Assembly (NCBI GenBank): GCA_949987565.1
Contig: OX465102.1
Coordinates: forward strand, 21,098,992 to 21,162,991
Source: Luidia sarsii
Taxonomy: Eukaryota > Echinodermata > Asteroidea > Paxillosida > Luidiidae
Direction of reading: 5' to 3'
Length of the DNA: 64,000 bases
Shown here in pieces: positions 25,201 through 35,829 of the stretch. How positions within the stretch are numbered: the first letter of the stretch is position 1; each line of letters begins with the position of its first letter. A program made the translations under genes and the position numbers. A model generated the notes under the pieces. The model had not been told where the DNA came from, made no database searches, and saw nothing but the letters and a program-made list of their open reading frames with translations.

Positions 25201-25249
25201 CCAAAGCCAGCGGCAAGAGAAGGACCTGCCGATAGCTTGAGGCGGCCAT
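22237..25249 (-). CDS. Apextrin-like secreted ApeC-domain protein, gene C (4 exons, short linker)
   Basis: Exons (minus): 25042-25249 (signal peptide, donor GTATGT), 23356-23427 (Thr/Ser linker, 24 codons against 54 in A and B), 22865-23149 and 22237-22589, total 918 nt, 305 aa. The linker start is the least certain point. The only phase-1 acceptor giving an open frame is CGGAAG/TC at 23427; the stronger-looking GTCCAG upstream would be phase 0. The ApeC domain is complete, with WPSGEYCVFKYGQNC, GVYDRDT, FCCMTSG and C-terminal YCYYTV. Just upstream of the linker exon lies repeat DNA (23489-24355) absent from A and B, which probably removed part of this exon. Expression and function are inferred from family. 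Confidence 0.75.
23489..24355. repeat. Direct repeats of about 120-135 bp flanking a block shared with 57.6-58.2 kb
   Basis: The sequence starting AATTTAACCAGAAAACACAT and ending AAAGCCG(A/T)CGGGTAC occurs at 23489-23625 and again at 24234-24357. The roughly 600 bases between recur inverted at about 57600-58225, including ORF-like text read from 23860-24141. This could be a tandem duplication or a mobile unit with long terminal direct repeats. The ORF looks fortuitous and has no recognised domain. Confidence 0.6.
24453..24716 (+). pseudogene. Frameshifted acidic-to-basic protein fragment, possibly P2X7-C-terminus-like family
   Basis: An ATG opens MSGSSNDN and then meets a stop. Acidic Asp/Ser-rich text continues in another frame. 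A third frame then runs from about 24525 through DEAEDILPYRFEHEY and VELRSLFERKCKKRAQ to a stop at 24714-24716. The 'PYRFEPE'-type motif after an acidic N-terminus resembles proteins annotated in invertebrate genomes as P2X purinoceptor 7-like or transposon-associated. That assignment is tentative. At least two frame breaks in under 300 bases argue for a dead copy. Confidence 0.35.
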
Positions 25250-25560
25250 CTCTAAGGAAATCACACGGCAAGGTGTATAACGGCTCAACGAGTGTTGCTT
25301 TCGACAGACACTGCTCTTCCCGTTCGCAGCACAGAGACAGGAATGCGCACCGAGGGATGCACCCTGGTCTTATCCAAGCCACCGGTCCGCGTCTCCATTG
25401 GTTAATGTCGATGGGTTGGCATGGAAACCTCCATCAACGATACGAACCACTTGCCACGTCAGCCGCTCCACTCCAGCCCCTGGGAGAGACGCTCGGAAGA
25501 CGCTTCAACACGTTGATCCAGTGCCAGTTGGACTTGCCATCATATTTATATCAAACGCCG
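25250..25560 (-). promoter_or_regulatory. Promoter and 5' UTR region of gene C, TATA-less type
   Basis: Shared with the region upstream of C' (18495-18880), including GTTGGCATGGAAACCT near 25414-25429. No TATA box like those of A or D is seen. A CCATTGGTTAATG element lies at 25397-25409. Confidence 0.35.
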
Positions 25561-26755
25561 TGCTCTTGACCGACCTATGCCAATCAAAATGTGTGCTAGA
25601 CCAAGGCTGCGCTTCTCAATTGCCCCCAAATTTAAATTGATGGGATGGGAGCATGGTAATGGAGTGTAAATGAATTTGTATTCAAATTTTCGAGCACATG
25701 AAAATGTTAACACAATGAGCGCAATTCTCCCAGCCATCGCTGCCTGCACGGCAGGCAGGCCGGTTAAATGTGGCCGTTGGATCACACGTATTGCTTTCAA
25801 ACTAATTACCGGCACCATGTATTAGGATATCTACATTATGTTGGTGGAATTTTCTCCAGGATTTTTTCCCTGCTGTCAAAAAAAAATGTGTCACTGAGTG
25901 TGATCATTGATGTTATGAAATAAAGGAAGCGTTAGTTTCGTGCTAGTGCCATTGGCCGCCATAGGTTGTGAAAACCTTTAAATGCATCAATGTAAATATG
26001 TAATGAAAAAGTAGCTCCGGCAGAGCAAAACATTAAAATTGCTATTTTATTTGGGAACATTATTAGTAAAGCGCTCTCCGAAAAAAATGGTTAATTTTTT
26101 TTAGCCTCATTTGGTGAGATACCATGTATTGTAGTCGTTTGGTTCTGGAAGTATAATAGCAGGACACACGTATGAAGCGCAAACACAACGCCGCATTTAT
26201 TGTGCACAGTGTATATAGTCTTTATTCAGACGTTATCAATCGCGGTACGGTGCATAATGCGGCTTAATGTGCCCATGACAGTTGATTGTAGAAAGCATAT
26301 CTGATTAAGACGTGCATTGGTATACATTTTTCACTTAAATTCATTCATATTCCTCTTTTAAAATATTTCAGAAGACATTTGGCAGGCCGAAAATATACAT
26401 TTAAACATAGTTATGAGTAAACATTAGGTCCTACATAGAATAATCCTTGCCATCTTATTTATATCAAACGCCGTGCTCCTGACCACTCAATGCCAATCAA
26501 AATGTGTGCTAGGCCAAGGCTGCGCTTCTCAACTGCCCCCAAATTTAAATTGATGGGATGGGAGTCATGGTAATAGAGTGTTAATGAATTTGTATTCAAA
26601 TTTTCGAGCACATCAAAATGCCGTTTCCCCACACCGACCACGCGGCATGGTCTGTCTTCCAAACGTGTAGAGGGAAAACAAACACTGTTCTAATGCTAGG
26701 GCTTGCATGCCGAACGTTGAAACTATACTCCTCAGGTCAAAATTGCAGAGCGCGG
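25546..26755. repeat. Repeated intergenic blocks of the inverted duplication
   Basis: 25546-25690 and 26450-26600 are direct repeats of each other, and both match 53540-53700 inverted. 26100-26440 repeats 20590-20900 directly and 53700-54060 inverted. A minus-strand ORF over 26459-26662 reads on the plus strand at 53413-53688 with few changes, but it breaks at 25546. No known domain is seen. Confidence 0.65.
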
Positions 26756-26759
26756 ATAT

Positions 26760-29380
26760 GTGTCACAATTCCCTTCATGAAGATTATAATTTGTCTCATT
26801 TTTCTTTCTTTTATTTGCTATGCGCTTTTATTCCAGCTTCTAAACTCATCATGAATATTCATTAATAACAACGTGCGTTTTTTTTTTATTTACCACCCAG
26901 GGCCATGGCTTTCTTTACTCGAAAAGAAAACCGTGAGTAAACTTTGGTGATTTAACAAACGTTGGAATGATAACCTCGCTTTAACTCTATTCTGACATCT
27001 ACATGTATGTTTTCGATTTAAAAGAAATTGAGTTGTTGTAATGTTGTTATATGAGCTCCTTCAGGAATTATTTGTACGTGTTTGGCCAACGTATTTTCTA
27101 AAACATTAGATGGCCCTTCTTATACACGCTTTGATCTGGTGAAAGAACACGGGAGAACCAGCACCCATACAAGTCAGGGAAAGACGAGGGTAGCTCCGAC
27201 TGCATAGCCCGTCGCAGAGAGAGAGACGACGGAGGGCACCAATTCGACAAAGCCGAGGTTGAACGTGGATATTGCCATTGCAAGAGCTGAGCTCATGAAG
27301 CCGAACTGTCGTACGGTCGGATAATTATGTCAGACATGTACCGGTGTAATTACTTTTAGTGTGTACCGAAATGATATTATTTTGTTTGCGTGTGATAACA
27401 CACCCTCCCTGTACCTGTTGCTGAGTTTACATGTAAGAAGCAGATTGACTTCAAGTATGTTCAACGTATTTTGTTTAGTATTGTTGGTTTTGGGGTGATA
27501 TTTTTTTTTTTTTTGTATTTTGGAATTACACTGTAATCCCATGTGGTTGTGAAATCGCGGTAATTTAACATTATTATTAAATAGTGTGATTTGCGCACAA
27601 CGTTTCAACTTTTCAACTGTTCAACTCTTCAGTTCTTCAACTTCAAACAGGAATGACCTAATCGCAATACCCATTTTTTAAAGAATCTAAATTTGTACAT
27701 ATTTAAGTCGAAGGTATTAAATTAAATTGTTTATTTTGCTAATAAAAGATTTATCCTTTCGTGGACGTTCCAATGATTTGGTGGTCTGAATCATTCAATC
27801 TTCCTCCTTTCCTAGTCACAGACTAAGTTCCCATAGACAAACTGTGACAATATGACTTGTTAGTCTCTCGCTGTTTGCGATTGATTAATTGATTTGTATA
27901 TTCACGTCTTCCTCTATAACTACAGCTGATTGTTGGACACGGGTTGAAGGCCACTTCGCCCCCATGGGCAGGGCATACATCAGCGGGTGATGGGGGACAT
28001 GTCCACCTCCATCACTTTCAAAAGTCGGGGAAACAGCATATCAATGAATTTGTTTTTGTTCCCTTACACATTTTGGGATCAGACGTGTGACAGGTCATTG
28101 GTCATTCGTCGGTTAATTGGTGAAAAAATCCTGAAGACTCACTAATAATTTATCATATCATCGTATACCAAGGCCGCGAGGCAGACAGCGAGTGTGCAAC
28201 TTCACACACGTGTGAGTGCTAGCAAAGCACTGATCCTTCAGTGAGGCCATGACGTTGTAGTGACCACTTTTTTGTTCACCTACGTTTCCTCGTGCAGACA
28301 GCGAACCAGTCTAATCTGCATGTCGACTGGAAGGCAGATGGTTGTTTGTTTATGTTAGCTTTACTCAATGTAGCATGCAGTGCACAGTTTTTCTTCCTTG
28401 GACCAACACGTGGTGTTGACACTCTCTCTACCCTCAGCAGTTAAACCAGTACAATCGTAGAGCATTGCAATAACCAGTCTGAGCGTTTCCAAAGTCTATT
28501 TTCTGTGTTCGAGCGAAACCTTTTGATCGAGTGGATTTTACCATGGATCTTATCTCCTTGGGTGGTAGCTGTTGATCCGGTTTTCTTCTATTCGCTTCAC
28601 CTGAGTTCTTCCCGCAGAGCTGAGTGTTTTCACCGAGTGTTTTCTCGAGCTTTCACGACCGGGAGTACGACCAGCCGTTCTCTGACGTCCGGTCAGCACA
28701 CTGAGTCTTCGGGAGTTTCTTCCCGCGTCGCCCCTCAACTCGCACTTCGGATTTTACACCGCCTTGCTTGTTTGTTTGGAAACCTGCTGTCTTCAACCGC
28801 AGACGATTTGGTTTTGTTTCGCCCTCTCTGCGGATCTTTTACCCTTCACCGTTTCACTGTTCCATCATTCAGTGATTCACCAACATTGAACTGCCACTAA
28901 TGAACTGCCGTGACATTTCGCGTGGACCGCGCTTGGTAAACAATTCCACTTTTATTCTGGTTTATTTATTTGACCCTTTTATTTTGGTTTTTGCGTTTGA
29001 GAGTCAAATCCTTTGCAACCTTTTATTGTCCGATCCTCACTGGTTTATTGTCGCTCTGCAATTTCCTTTGTATTTTCCTCCGCGTCTTTACTCTCTATCT
29101 AAATCTTACCTCATTTCTTTTCAACTGCATATTTCTTTCACTTATCCTGTATAAAGCATAACTCCTTTACTTCGCTATTTGACACTCCATGGTTTGGATC
29201 TCAAACTTAAACCTGTAGGGTATATACCGAACACGTTGTCTCCTTTTCTCTTCATTCGCATCCCTTTTATCGGAGATTTCTAATAGCTCCAAAATCCATA
29301 TTCCTACAAACAATATCGTTTTTGTGCAAAGCGCCGAGTGGGAACGGGAAAATAATTTAGCGCGATCCTTATCCGGTCGA
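26760..29380. other. Long intergenic stretch, no gene supported
   Basis: Contains poly-T at 27500-27515, a block at 27900-28040 that recurs inverted at 53190-53330 (with GGGGGACATGTCC), and an open frame of 131 codons at 28505-28900 (plus) with no recognisable domain, splice context or inverted paralogue. The latter is not called a gene. Confidence 0.4.
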
Positions 29381-29427
29381 TCCCTATCCTGTATTCCACC
29401 TTTGCGCCTGAGCAGTAGACACGAGAG

Positions 29428-29575
29428 CCCGAAGTCTCGATCCAACAACCCGAGGGCCCAAAGTTTCGATCCAACAACCCGAGGGGCCAAAGTTTCGATC
29501 TAACAACCCGATGGCCCGAAGTCTCGATCCAACAACCCGAGGACCCGAAGTTTCCATCCGAGAACCCGAGAGCCC
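29428..29575. repeat. 29-bp minisatellite, left-arm copy
   Basis: About five units of roughly 29 bases, each containing CCAACAACCCGAGGGCCC or a near variant followed by (A/G)AAGT(T/C)TC. The same minisatellite, inverted, is at 52735-52915. Confidence 0.75.
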
Positions 29576-29734
29576 AAAGATTTGCGTTCAAGTCATTTTG
29601 CTCAAACAACACGGTTTGCAACTTCTCTTCTTCAAATCTCAAAAGTCGTACGAATAAAGGGAAAACACCAAACTGAGAACATTTAACCATTTTTGGAAAA
29701 AGACTAACAATGAAAACATTTTACTTTACCGGGT

Positions 29735-29860
29735 TTTGAACCTGATACCTCTGGTTTTGCATTCCTCAAGTCTCTTGGTGTACGTACGCAAAACCAGGGG
29801 TTTCTGGTTCTAGTCCAGGTCCAGTTCCTTCTTTGCAACTTCTCAAATCTAAACAAGTTG
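29735..29860. repeat. Two opposed SINE box B fragments
   Basis: A minus-strand piece (GGTTTTGAACCTGATACC) and a plus-strand piece (ACGCAAAACCAGG and GGTCCAGTTCC) sit back to back. The arrangement is repeated at 52385-52560. Confidence 0.5.
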
Positions 29861-30504
29861 CAAGGACCAGACGTTTCAATCACACCTGGATATTTTTTTG
29901 CTAATTGCGATGGCCTTCATTTCAGGCAGTGGTGGAAGAAAAAACAAACATGGACTCAAATCGGATGTGAAATTGAGACTGGGGTTGGAGAATGGGCCAG
30001 AATTGTCGACAATGGAAACCAAACCAATATCGTTGTTGTGCAAAGCGCCGAGTGGGAACGTGAACGGGGCAATAATTCAGCGCGATCCCTGTCCTGTCGA
30101 TCCCTATCCTGTATTCGACCTTTGCGCCTGAGCAGTAGACGCGTTGACATTCATGCTGTGATCAATACGTTATGGCTTTAGTCAAAATTCCATAAAAACA
30201 TACAGCCACCGTTCCGTTGCATTTCATTACCTGCAAATCGAGATCTTTGACCTCGGGCGTAGCGACCGTTCAACGGTAACAGCATGTACCACATAGTTTT
30301 GAACTGAAAGGCTGTATTATCATAGCCTACACCAACGTGCTCTGGCTCGGTTTGTGATGCACCAAAGTCGCACCAAAACCTCCGCATCTACAGTCGTCTA
30401 AGCCATGTAAGTATTGGCAATGGGGTTTAAAGAATGCATTATATAATGGGGCGGCCAAAGGCTGTCAGTCGGGTTTTCGTTTTGAAAGGCACACGCCTGT
30501 CAAG

Positions 30505-30655
30505 AAAAAAATCAGACATTTGCTGCACAAACCTATGGGAATGTCCAATGTCGAGAAAATTCAGACATTCGCTGTGCAAACCTATTGGAATGGCCATGCA
30601 ATGGCGAGAAAAATCAGACATTCGCCGTACTAACCTATGTGAAAGTCCAATGTCC
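30505..30655. repeat. About 61-bp minisatellite, left-arm copy
   Basis: Two to three units built on CAGACATTCGCTGTGCAAACC, then TATGGGAATGTCCAATGTCGAG. The inverted counterpart in the right arm (50765-51015 and 51475-51640) has more units. Confidence 0.65.
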
Positions 30656-30788
30656 ACTATCACACTTACATAACTGCCATTCTACCACCGTGCATTACTT
30701 ATCGTATGTCACGATAAACCTCTGTGTATTGAACTTAAAGACACAAACAACATTCATTTCATCGGCAACTCGTCAACAGATCGTCCAA

Positions 30789-30857
30789 ATGATAAACGGT
30801 CTTCTCCGTCTGCTATTCACCGCTTGTGCACTGCTGCTCGTCAGCTCCGTCACCAAA
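30789..30857 (+). CDS. Candidate signal-peptide first exon (unconfirmed)
   Basis: ATG followed by 23 codons, MINGLLRLLFTACALLLVSS then VTK, ending at a possible donor A/GTTAGT. This is a typical short secretory leader, about 1.9 kb upstream of S1. S1 is probably not secreted and its known exon begins in UTR, so a link to S1 is doubtful. No inverted copy was found in the right arm. No downstream exon was identified, so this may be chance. Confidence 0.15.
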
Positions 30858-30859
30858 GT

Positions 30860-32620
30860 TAGTCTGGGTTTTCAATGTACTTCATCGACGCAATCTTTGT
30901 GTCTCGGAATCTGTCATTCACCTTCGTTGCACTCGTGCCCGAGTTACGCACGACCCATTACTCTAATACCTATATGTCACATGTGTAATAGAAAGCCGTT
31001 GCGTTGTTGAATTAAACAATATAATTATGTATAAACGACACATACAGCTGATGCGATATAATGACACATACAGCTGATGCGATATAATGACACGTACATG
31101 AACAATGTACCATCCACTCACATACGGGCAAAGTTCATTTGACCTCATGTTCACTGTACGTCCGAATCGGTGAAATACAACTGCTGGGGTTTGCAGCATG
31201 CGGCAACTTTGTTTCCGCACACAACGATGCTTTTCAAGACTCTTAATCTGATCGCAGTTATTCGTTGAGAGGAACTTGGTAATGATTTCGACGCTGATGG
31301 TTTCTGAGCAACGATTTGAGTGTGGTGCAAGACCAAGGCCTAATGCAGCCATTATCTGACGCGCTCGTTGCGGGCTTGAAGGAAGGAAGTATTGAATTAA
31401 TCAACGAAAACCCCATAACTGAATCGGTCTGGAATATAGGAAACAGTCTCCTCAGTTTTCCAAAAATAGCGATTCTGTTCCGTGAACCACACTGTCGGCT
31501 ACATTGCTTATTACAAGGAACGGTTACTGGTACTTATATGTGGGTTGAACATGGGCCTTTTACGAAATGAAGGATTAGCCTTCGATATTTTTTCTCATGC
31601 CCGTTACAATGTCACAGGCATCTGGAAAGAAGCATTTACCTCTTGCTGATTGGTGAATACTGTGTGCCAACAAACCTACGTATTTGGCGACAAACTACAA
31701 CCGGGAATTTCAGGTTTTGCCAGATGAAGACGAGTCCTGAGCAAGAGCTTGATCCGTGGATTCGTGAATGGCCATACATAGGACAATATCACGGGATACA
31801 GATAGACAAATTTAACTTCTGTTATCTTTATTGATAAAGTATATGTAGAAATTATGCAGACGGCTTAACGACCCCCCCCAAAAAAAAAAATAATAATAAT
31901 AAGGAAATCGGAGGGCCTGACGCTTCGGTCCTAGCAGCGTCAAACCCGCCTTTTTGATATTTCAATTCTTTCCCCCCTGTACTACCTAATCCATACACTA
32001 CCACCTGCCTTTCGCTGTAATCCCACCCCACCAGCATTCCTCTTTTTTTGTCCGCCATCCGTGTCCCTATTACTTGATCAGACTGATAAGGTTTGCATGG
32101 CGGAAGTATCTAGTGGAGGTTTTGCAGTGACACCACGCAGTGACTCAATGTAACACCATGTACCACACAATGTTCAGTTACTGGCTCTTTACAGAGCCAC
32201 ACACTCCTGAAAAGAGATGACTTGTGTTATGTAGTGTCATTGCAAACCTTCAACGTTGAGATCCCGCTTCGATCGAAACGTCAGGCCCTCCAATTTTATT
32301 GATAATTTAATCTAATACGATATCTCCTCTGCTACCTAATCCTTACCCTACCCCTCTGCCCTTCCCTTTGATCCCACCCCACCAGCAACCCTCTTTGTCC
32401 TCCGTCATCCGTGTCCTTTTTGCTCTGCCCTTCCTATTAATTTTTGTCCTTCTCCCTCCGTGTTCATGTTTCTATACATCTTATGATCTTGTCCGTTTGA
32501 ACAATTCCTTTCTCTCGGTTTCAGGAGTTTCTCCCTGTCTCCTTCCTTCCCTAGCCCTTAACCTGGAGTGGCTTTATTGCCGTGTTTTGAGCGAAATTGC
32601 AAAAATGAAATTAAACAAAC
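30860..32620. other. Intergenic, repeats only
   Basis: A duplicated motif near 31040-31090 (GACACATACAGCTGATGCGATATAAT), a C-run/A-run/TAA microsatellite at 31872-31903, and hammerhead-like fragments at 31911-31938 and 32255-32291. Open frames around 31151-31352 (minus) and 31316-31570 (plus) have no recognised domain. Confidence 0.4.
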
Positions 32621-32621
32621 T

Positions 32622-32665
32622 CTGCCTTTGAGGTCCTGCTAAGATTGAAACGTCAGGCCCTCCTA
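32622..32665 (+). repeat. Hammerhead-like arm upstream of S1
   Basis: GGTCCTGCTAAGATTGAAACGTCAGGCCC. The equivalent inverted fragment lies upstream of S2 at 49405-49440, so the motif was there before the duplication. Confidence 0.55.
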
Positions 32666-32728
32666 ATTGTTTGATACTAGATCTTGTTTTTTCTTTATAG
32701 ACCCCTTTCTTTGGGCGAATACACCGCG

Positions 32729-33619
32729 ATGTCTGATCAGGTGAACCGCGTGTTTCTGTGGTGCGTTCCTCGCACCGTCTCCACCGCCCTGACCAAGTGC
32801 CTCAGTTTCATCGACGGTCTCCGGGTGGTGAACGAGGCCTACGCGAGCGCATTCTACATGGGCCCGGAGAGAGTGATGCTGGAGCATGACCCGGACACCC
32901 CGATTGCCAGGCGGATGGACGTAGTTACCGGTCACACGCACAGCGCAGAGGCCACCCCAGGCTATCCAGATGAAAACTACTCGTACGCCTGGATACGAGA
33001 CGAGCTACTAGGCGGACCATGCGAAGACAAGAATATTGTCCTCTGTAAGGACATGGCGTTCTATTTGCGGGCGAAGTACCACATGCTGCCCAGCGATTTC
33101 AGGCACAGCTTCCTGATCCGTCACCCGGCGAAAGTGTTCCCGTCGTGGAAGACGAGCCTGATGGCAACTCTCGGTGACGAGCACGCGAATGATCTAGGAC
33201 AACTCCCCGAGTACGTTTTCCCACCGGGATACGGCTTCAAGGAGCTGTACGAATTGATGGTGTACGTGGAGATGAACCTCGGCCAGAAGCCGGTTGTCCT
33301 GGACATGGACGACCTCCTGGCCGATCCACCGGGCATCCTGCCCGCCTACTGCCGTGAGATGGGCATCCCTTACGGCCCGCAGCTCCTGTCCTGGGAGGCA
33401 GGGGACGACGTCGCTGACTCCTGGATTATGTCCAACGGGCTGAGGCACGCCAACAAGGTGGGGGGATTCTTCGACGAGGCGCTGATGAGCACGGGCTTCA
33501 AGCGTCCTAAGCCTCCTCCAGCCATTGACAGTCTTCCTGCCGATGTTCGTTCATGCGCAGAAGCCTCGCAGTGGTACTACGAACAAATGCGTGAGAGACG
33601 CATCAAAGCAGCCTCTTAG
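32729..33619 (+). CDS. P-loop sulfotransferase-like protein S1
   Basis: Open frame of 296 aa in a single coding exon. The start Met is that of MSDQVNRVFLW; an in-frame upstream Met at 32684 lies before a good acceptor (CTTTATAG at 32700) and so is excluded. VPRTVSTALTK (residues about 13-23) is the sulfotransferase-type 5'-phosphosulfate-binding loop that would hold PAPS. IRHPAKVFPSWK (about 130-141) fits the 3'-phosphate-binding segment. The family is often annotated in amphioxus as 'branched-chain-amino-acid aminotransferase-like', which is misleading: no PLP-fold features are seen. The acceptor substrate is unknown and no signal peptide is present, so a cytosolic location is likely. A non-coding first exon must lie upstream. 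S2 is its inverted paralogue. Confidence 0.85.
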   Translation: MSDQVNRVFLWCVPRTVSTALTKCLSFIDGLRVVNEAYASAFYMGPERVMLEHDPDTPIARRMDVVTGHTHSAEATPGYPDENYSYAWIRDELLGGPCEDKNIVLCKDMAFYLRAKYHMLPSDFRHSFLIRHPAKVFPSWKTSLMATLGDEHANDLGQLPEYVFPPGYGFKELYELMVYVEMNLGQKPVVLDMDDLLADPPGILPAYCREMGIPYGPQLLSWEAGDDVADSWIMSNGLRHANKVGGFFDEALMSTGFKRPKPPPAIDSLPADVRSCAEASQWYYEQMRERRIKAAS

Positions 33620-33740
33620 ATATGATCCGATGTTTTGCGTCGCGGAGAATGTAATACGGATCATTCCCAATAGTGCGTCTTCAAGAGTTTGCAACGCGTT
33701 AGCATATCACATTGCTCGGAATTCTATAGAACTCTATTGT

Positions 33741-34440
33741 CGACCCTTTTGCTTTTGCTTTATGCATATTCAAAACCAAATTTTGGGTCCTTTTTCCTTG
33801 AATTTCTCTTTAATGCCCCAAATTGGTACATGGAAAAATCGATATTTTTGTAAAGTAACATGTTTTAAACACCTAAAAAGCAATAAGAAGAACTTTCCAG
33901 AGGTGTATCACGGAATGAAAGAATTTGAGCACTTGGCCCGTGGCCTAGTGGGCGATTGAGGCTGAAGAAAAAGTCTCGATCGTATGTGCGTCGTTGCATA
34001 CTGACAGCTGGATGCTGCACAAAGGTGGCTGCAGCAGAACAAAGTGGCGACAAATGGTTGGTTTCCGCACAAGCAGCTGGCAATGTGGGCAATGTGATTT
34101 CGGAGAGCAGCTGCAGCCAGGTTGTCTTGGTCTGTCCGGGCTAACTCAAACAGAGAGGTGACAAAAGGATTGCAGGTACTGTGGAGTCGACGCTCGTGAT
34201 CCGTATCCCAAGAAACAGGACGATGGCAACAACTGAATTCCCCAAATGCCTCAAAAGTCCCCAAATTGCTCAAAACCAGAGCACTTAGCATCAAAGGAGA
34301 CAGTCCCATGTTGGTCAGAAGATCAAAGTCAACCACAATGATGCAGAGAGCACGAATAAGTGTGACATAAGACGCACGAAAAAATGAGAAGAACAGAGAG
34401 TTGAAGTGGAGCTCCTAGACACTAGGCGCTACACACCATA
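33741..34440. other. Intergenic between S1 and gene D, nothing recognised
   Basis: Homology to the S2 flank stops near 33740. A block at 34480-34560 (GGACGAAAATTCAAAG) belongs to a dispersed repeat also at 38530-38590 and 40270-40330. No coding evidence. Confidence 0.4.
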
Positions 34441-34555
34441 GATTATGGTGTTGCATGATCGCATAATTATTGGTGAGCTCCCCATTTTCGAAAAAAGGGT
34501 GGACGAAAATTCAAAGGAGCACATAAAAATAAGAATTAATCCGTCTTGCTACTTA

Positions 34556-35320
34556 AAGCCGGCCACGACGGCTGCGTACACACTCATACATATGAATGCG
34601 CACAAACTGGTGTGTTTCGGATGCAAGCGGCGCGGTGTGCGTGCCGTGTGTACAGCGTGGATCCGGCATGGTGACGCAGTTATGCCGTGGTTTGCATGCG
34701 TTGGGCCTGGATCTCTGCCCGGAGCCGTCCCGGAGACACCGCCTTCGACAACGCTACGTCTCTATACGCATTCGTTTGTCACCGCTCTCTTTGCTATTTC
34801 GTCGCCAATTGCAATTATCTATATCAAACTTAGAGGGCGCTGTGGAGTTACCATTTCACAGTGGATATGCTCCGATAATGTCTCTCTTCTGTCAAACAAA
34901 TAAAGACAAAACTGACCGGGAACATTTTCAACAATTTTGAAAAATGGCAAAAAGAAAGCTTTGACGGATTGGAACTTGAAACGGGACATCAGGTTTTGCG
35001 TACCAGCTCCCTTACCATCGAGCTATCTAGCCCTCAGATGGCGGCCTTCGCAAATATACGATTAATCTTTGCAAGGATGATGGCGCTATGTACTCACAAG
35101 CATTTAACCATTAACTGCCGTATGTCTCGTTTTCATTCTGATGTAAACAGCCATCTAATGTAAATACGGATACAGCAGCTCGGTGACTACACAGAGTGGA
35201 TGCAATTTTGTCCTTATGAATAAAAAATATTAAGAAAAAAATTACTGGGGACCTTTTAACAAATTGAGGACAAATGTCAAAGCAACATTTGACTGGACCG
35301 GGAGCTTAACCCGAGATCTT
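34556..35320. repeat. Dispersed 280-bp repeat followed by minus-strand SINE copies
   Basis: 34556-34830 is a plus-strand copy of the family at 15640-15900. 34925-35215 is a minus-strand tRNA-derived SINE. 35216-35320 begins another partial SINE in the same orientation (CTGGACCGGGAGCTTAACCC). Confidence 0.6.
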
Positions 35321-35599
35321 TGTTTTAACATACTGTACCGTTGTCTTTATGCCGATTGTAAAATGTGTGGATACGTATGTATACAAACTTGTCAGCATGT
35401 AACCTCAAGGTCCTTGGCGTGTTGCTCTTGATATTGCAGAGCCTCTGTAATGGATCCGCCTGGTAATGCGGACCACTGACGGCCTAGTCTGTTGACAGAA
35501 ATAGTGTCAAAGCGAAGAGGGCACGAAAGTTGTGAAATTAAAGGACAAGGACACTACCCATAATAGACAGGCGGATTGGCAGCACGAGCAATTTTTCTG

Positions 35600-35829
35600 A
35601 CGTGCAACGTGGATGTGAACTTTGTTTATCTGTATCCATGCCAACCCGCGTGTATAAATTGAAGAAGTCTACTTTGGTGGCTTATTAGACTGCAGAGGTT
35701 CGGTTTATGAGCACCCTTGCAATTTTCATCTCATAAAGGGAGGGCTCTTTCTACCCTAGGAAAGAAAGAGCGCTGAGTCGGTCAGCAGTGCTGCGTCTAG
35801 CTGTTACCTTGCCTATGAATCGCCAAGCA
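35600..35829 (+). promoter_or_regulatory. Promoter and 5' UTR of gene D, TATA type
   Basis: TGTATAAATT at 35651-35660 lies about 175 bases before the start codon. The block is homologous, inverted, to the promoters of gene A and the orphan at 16.2-16.4 kb. The UTR just before the ATG differs from A, B and C and lacks their acceptor-like TTTCCTTAG. Confidence 0.55.

Larger units (their letters stand above)
18290..33740. repeat. Left arm of a large inverted duplication
   Basis: Blocks here recur in reverse order and orientation at 48.2-57.3 kb: 18.3-18.6/57.1-57.3, 19.2-20.6/55.6-56.6, 26.1-26.75/53.4-54.05, 27.9-28.04/53.19-53.33, 29.4-29.57/52.73-52.92, 30.04-30.4/51.75-52.2, 30.5-30.66/50.8-51.6 and 32.56-33.74/48.34-49.49. 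This arm is longer because it also contains gene C with its surroundings, other insertions, and a second copy of the 26.1-26.4 block at 20.59-20.9 kb. Confidence 0.85.

Noticed and set aside
28505..28900. 131-codon plus-strand ORF
   Set aside because: No domain, no convincing splice or promoter context, and no paralogue in the right arm.
32684..32728. Upstream Met of the S1 frame as the start codon
   Set aside because: It lies before a good splice acceptor at 32700 and is not conserved in S2, whose frame opens at the equivalent of 32729.
34445..34940. Overlapping ORFs of 152 and 114 codons
   Set aside because: They lie in a dispersed 280-bp repeat, and the other copies (36318, 37150, 38880) break the frames.
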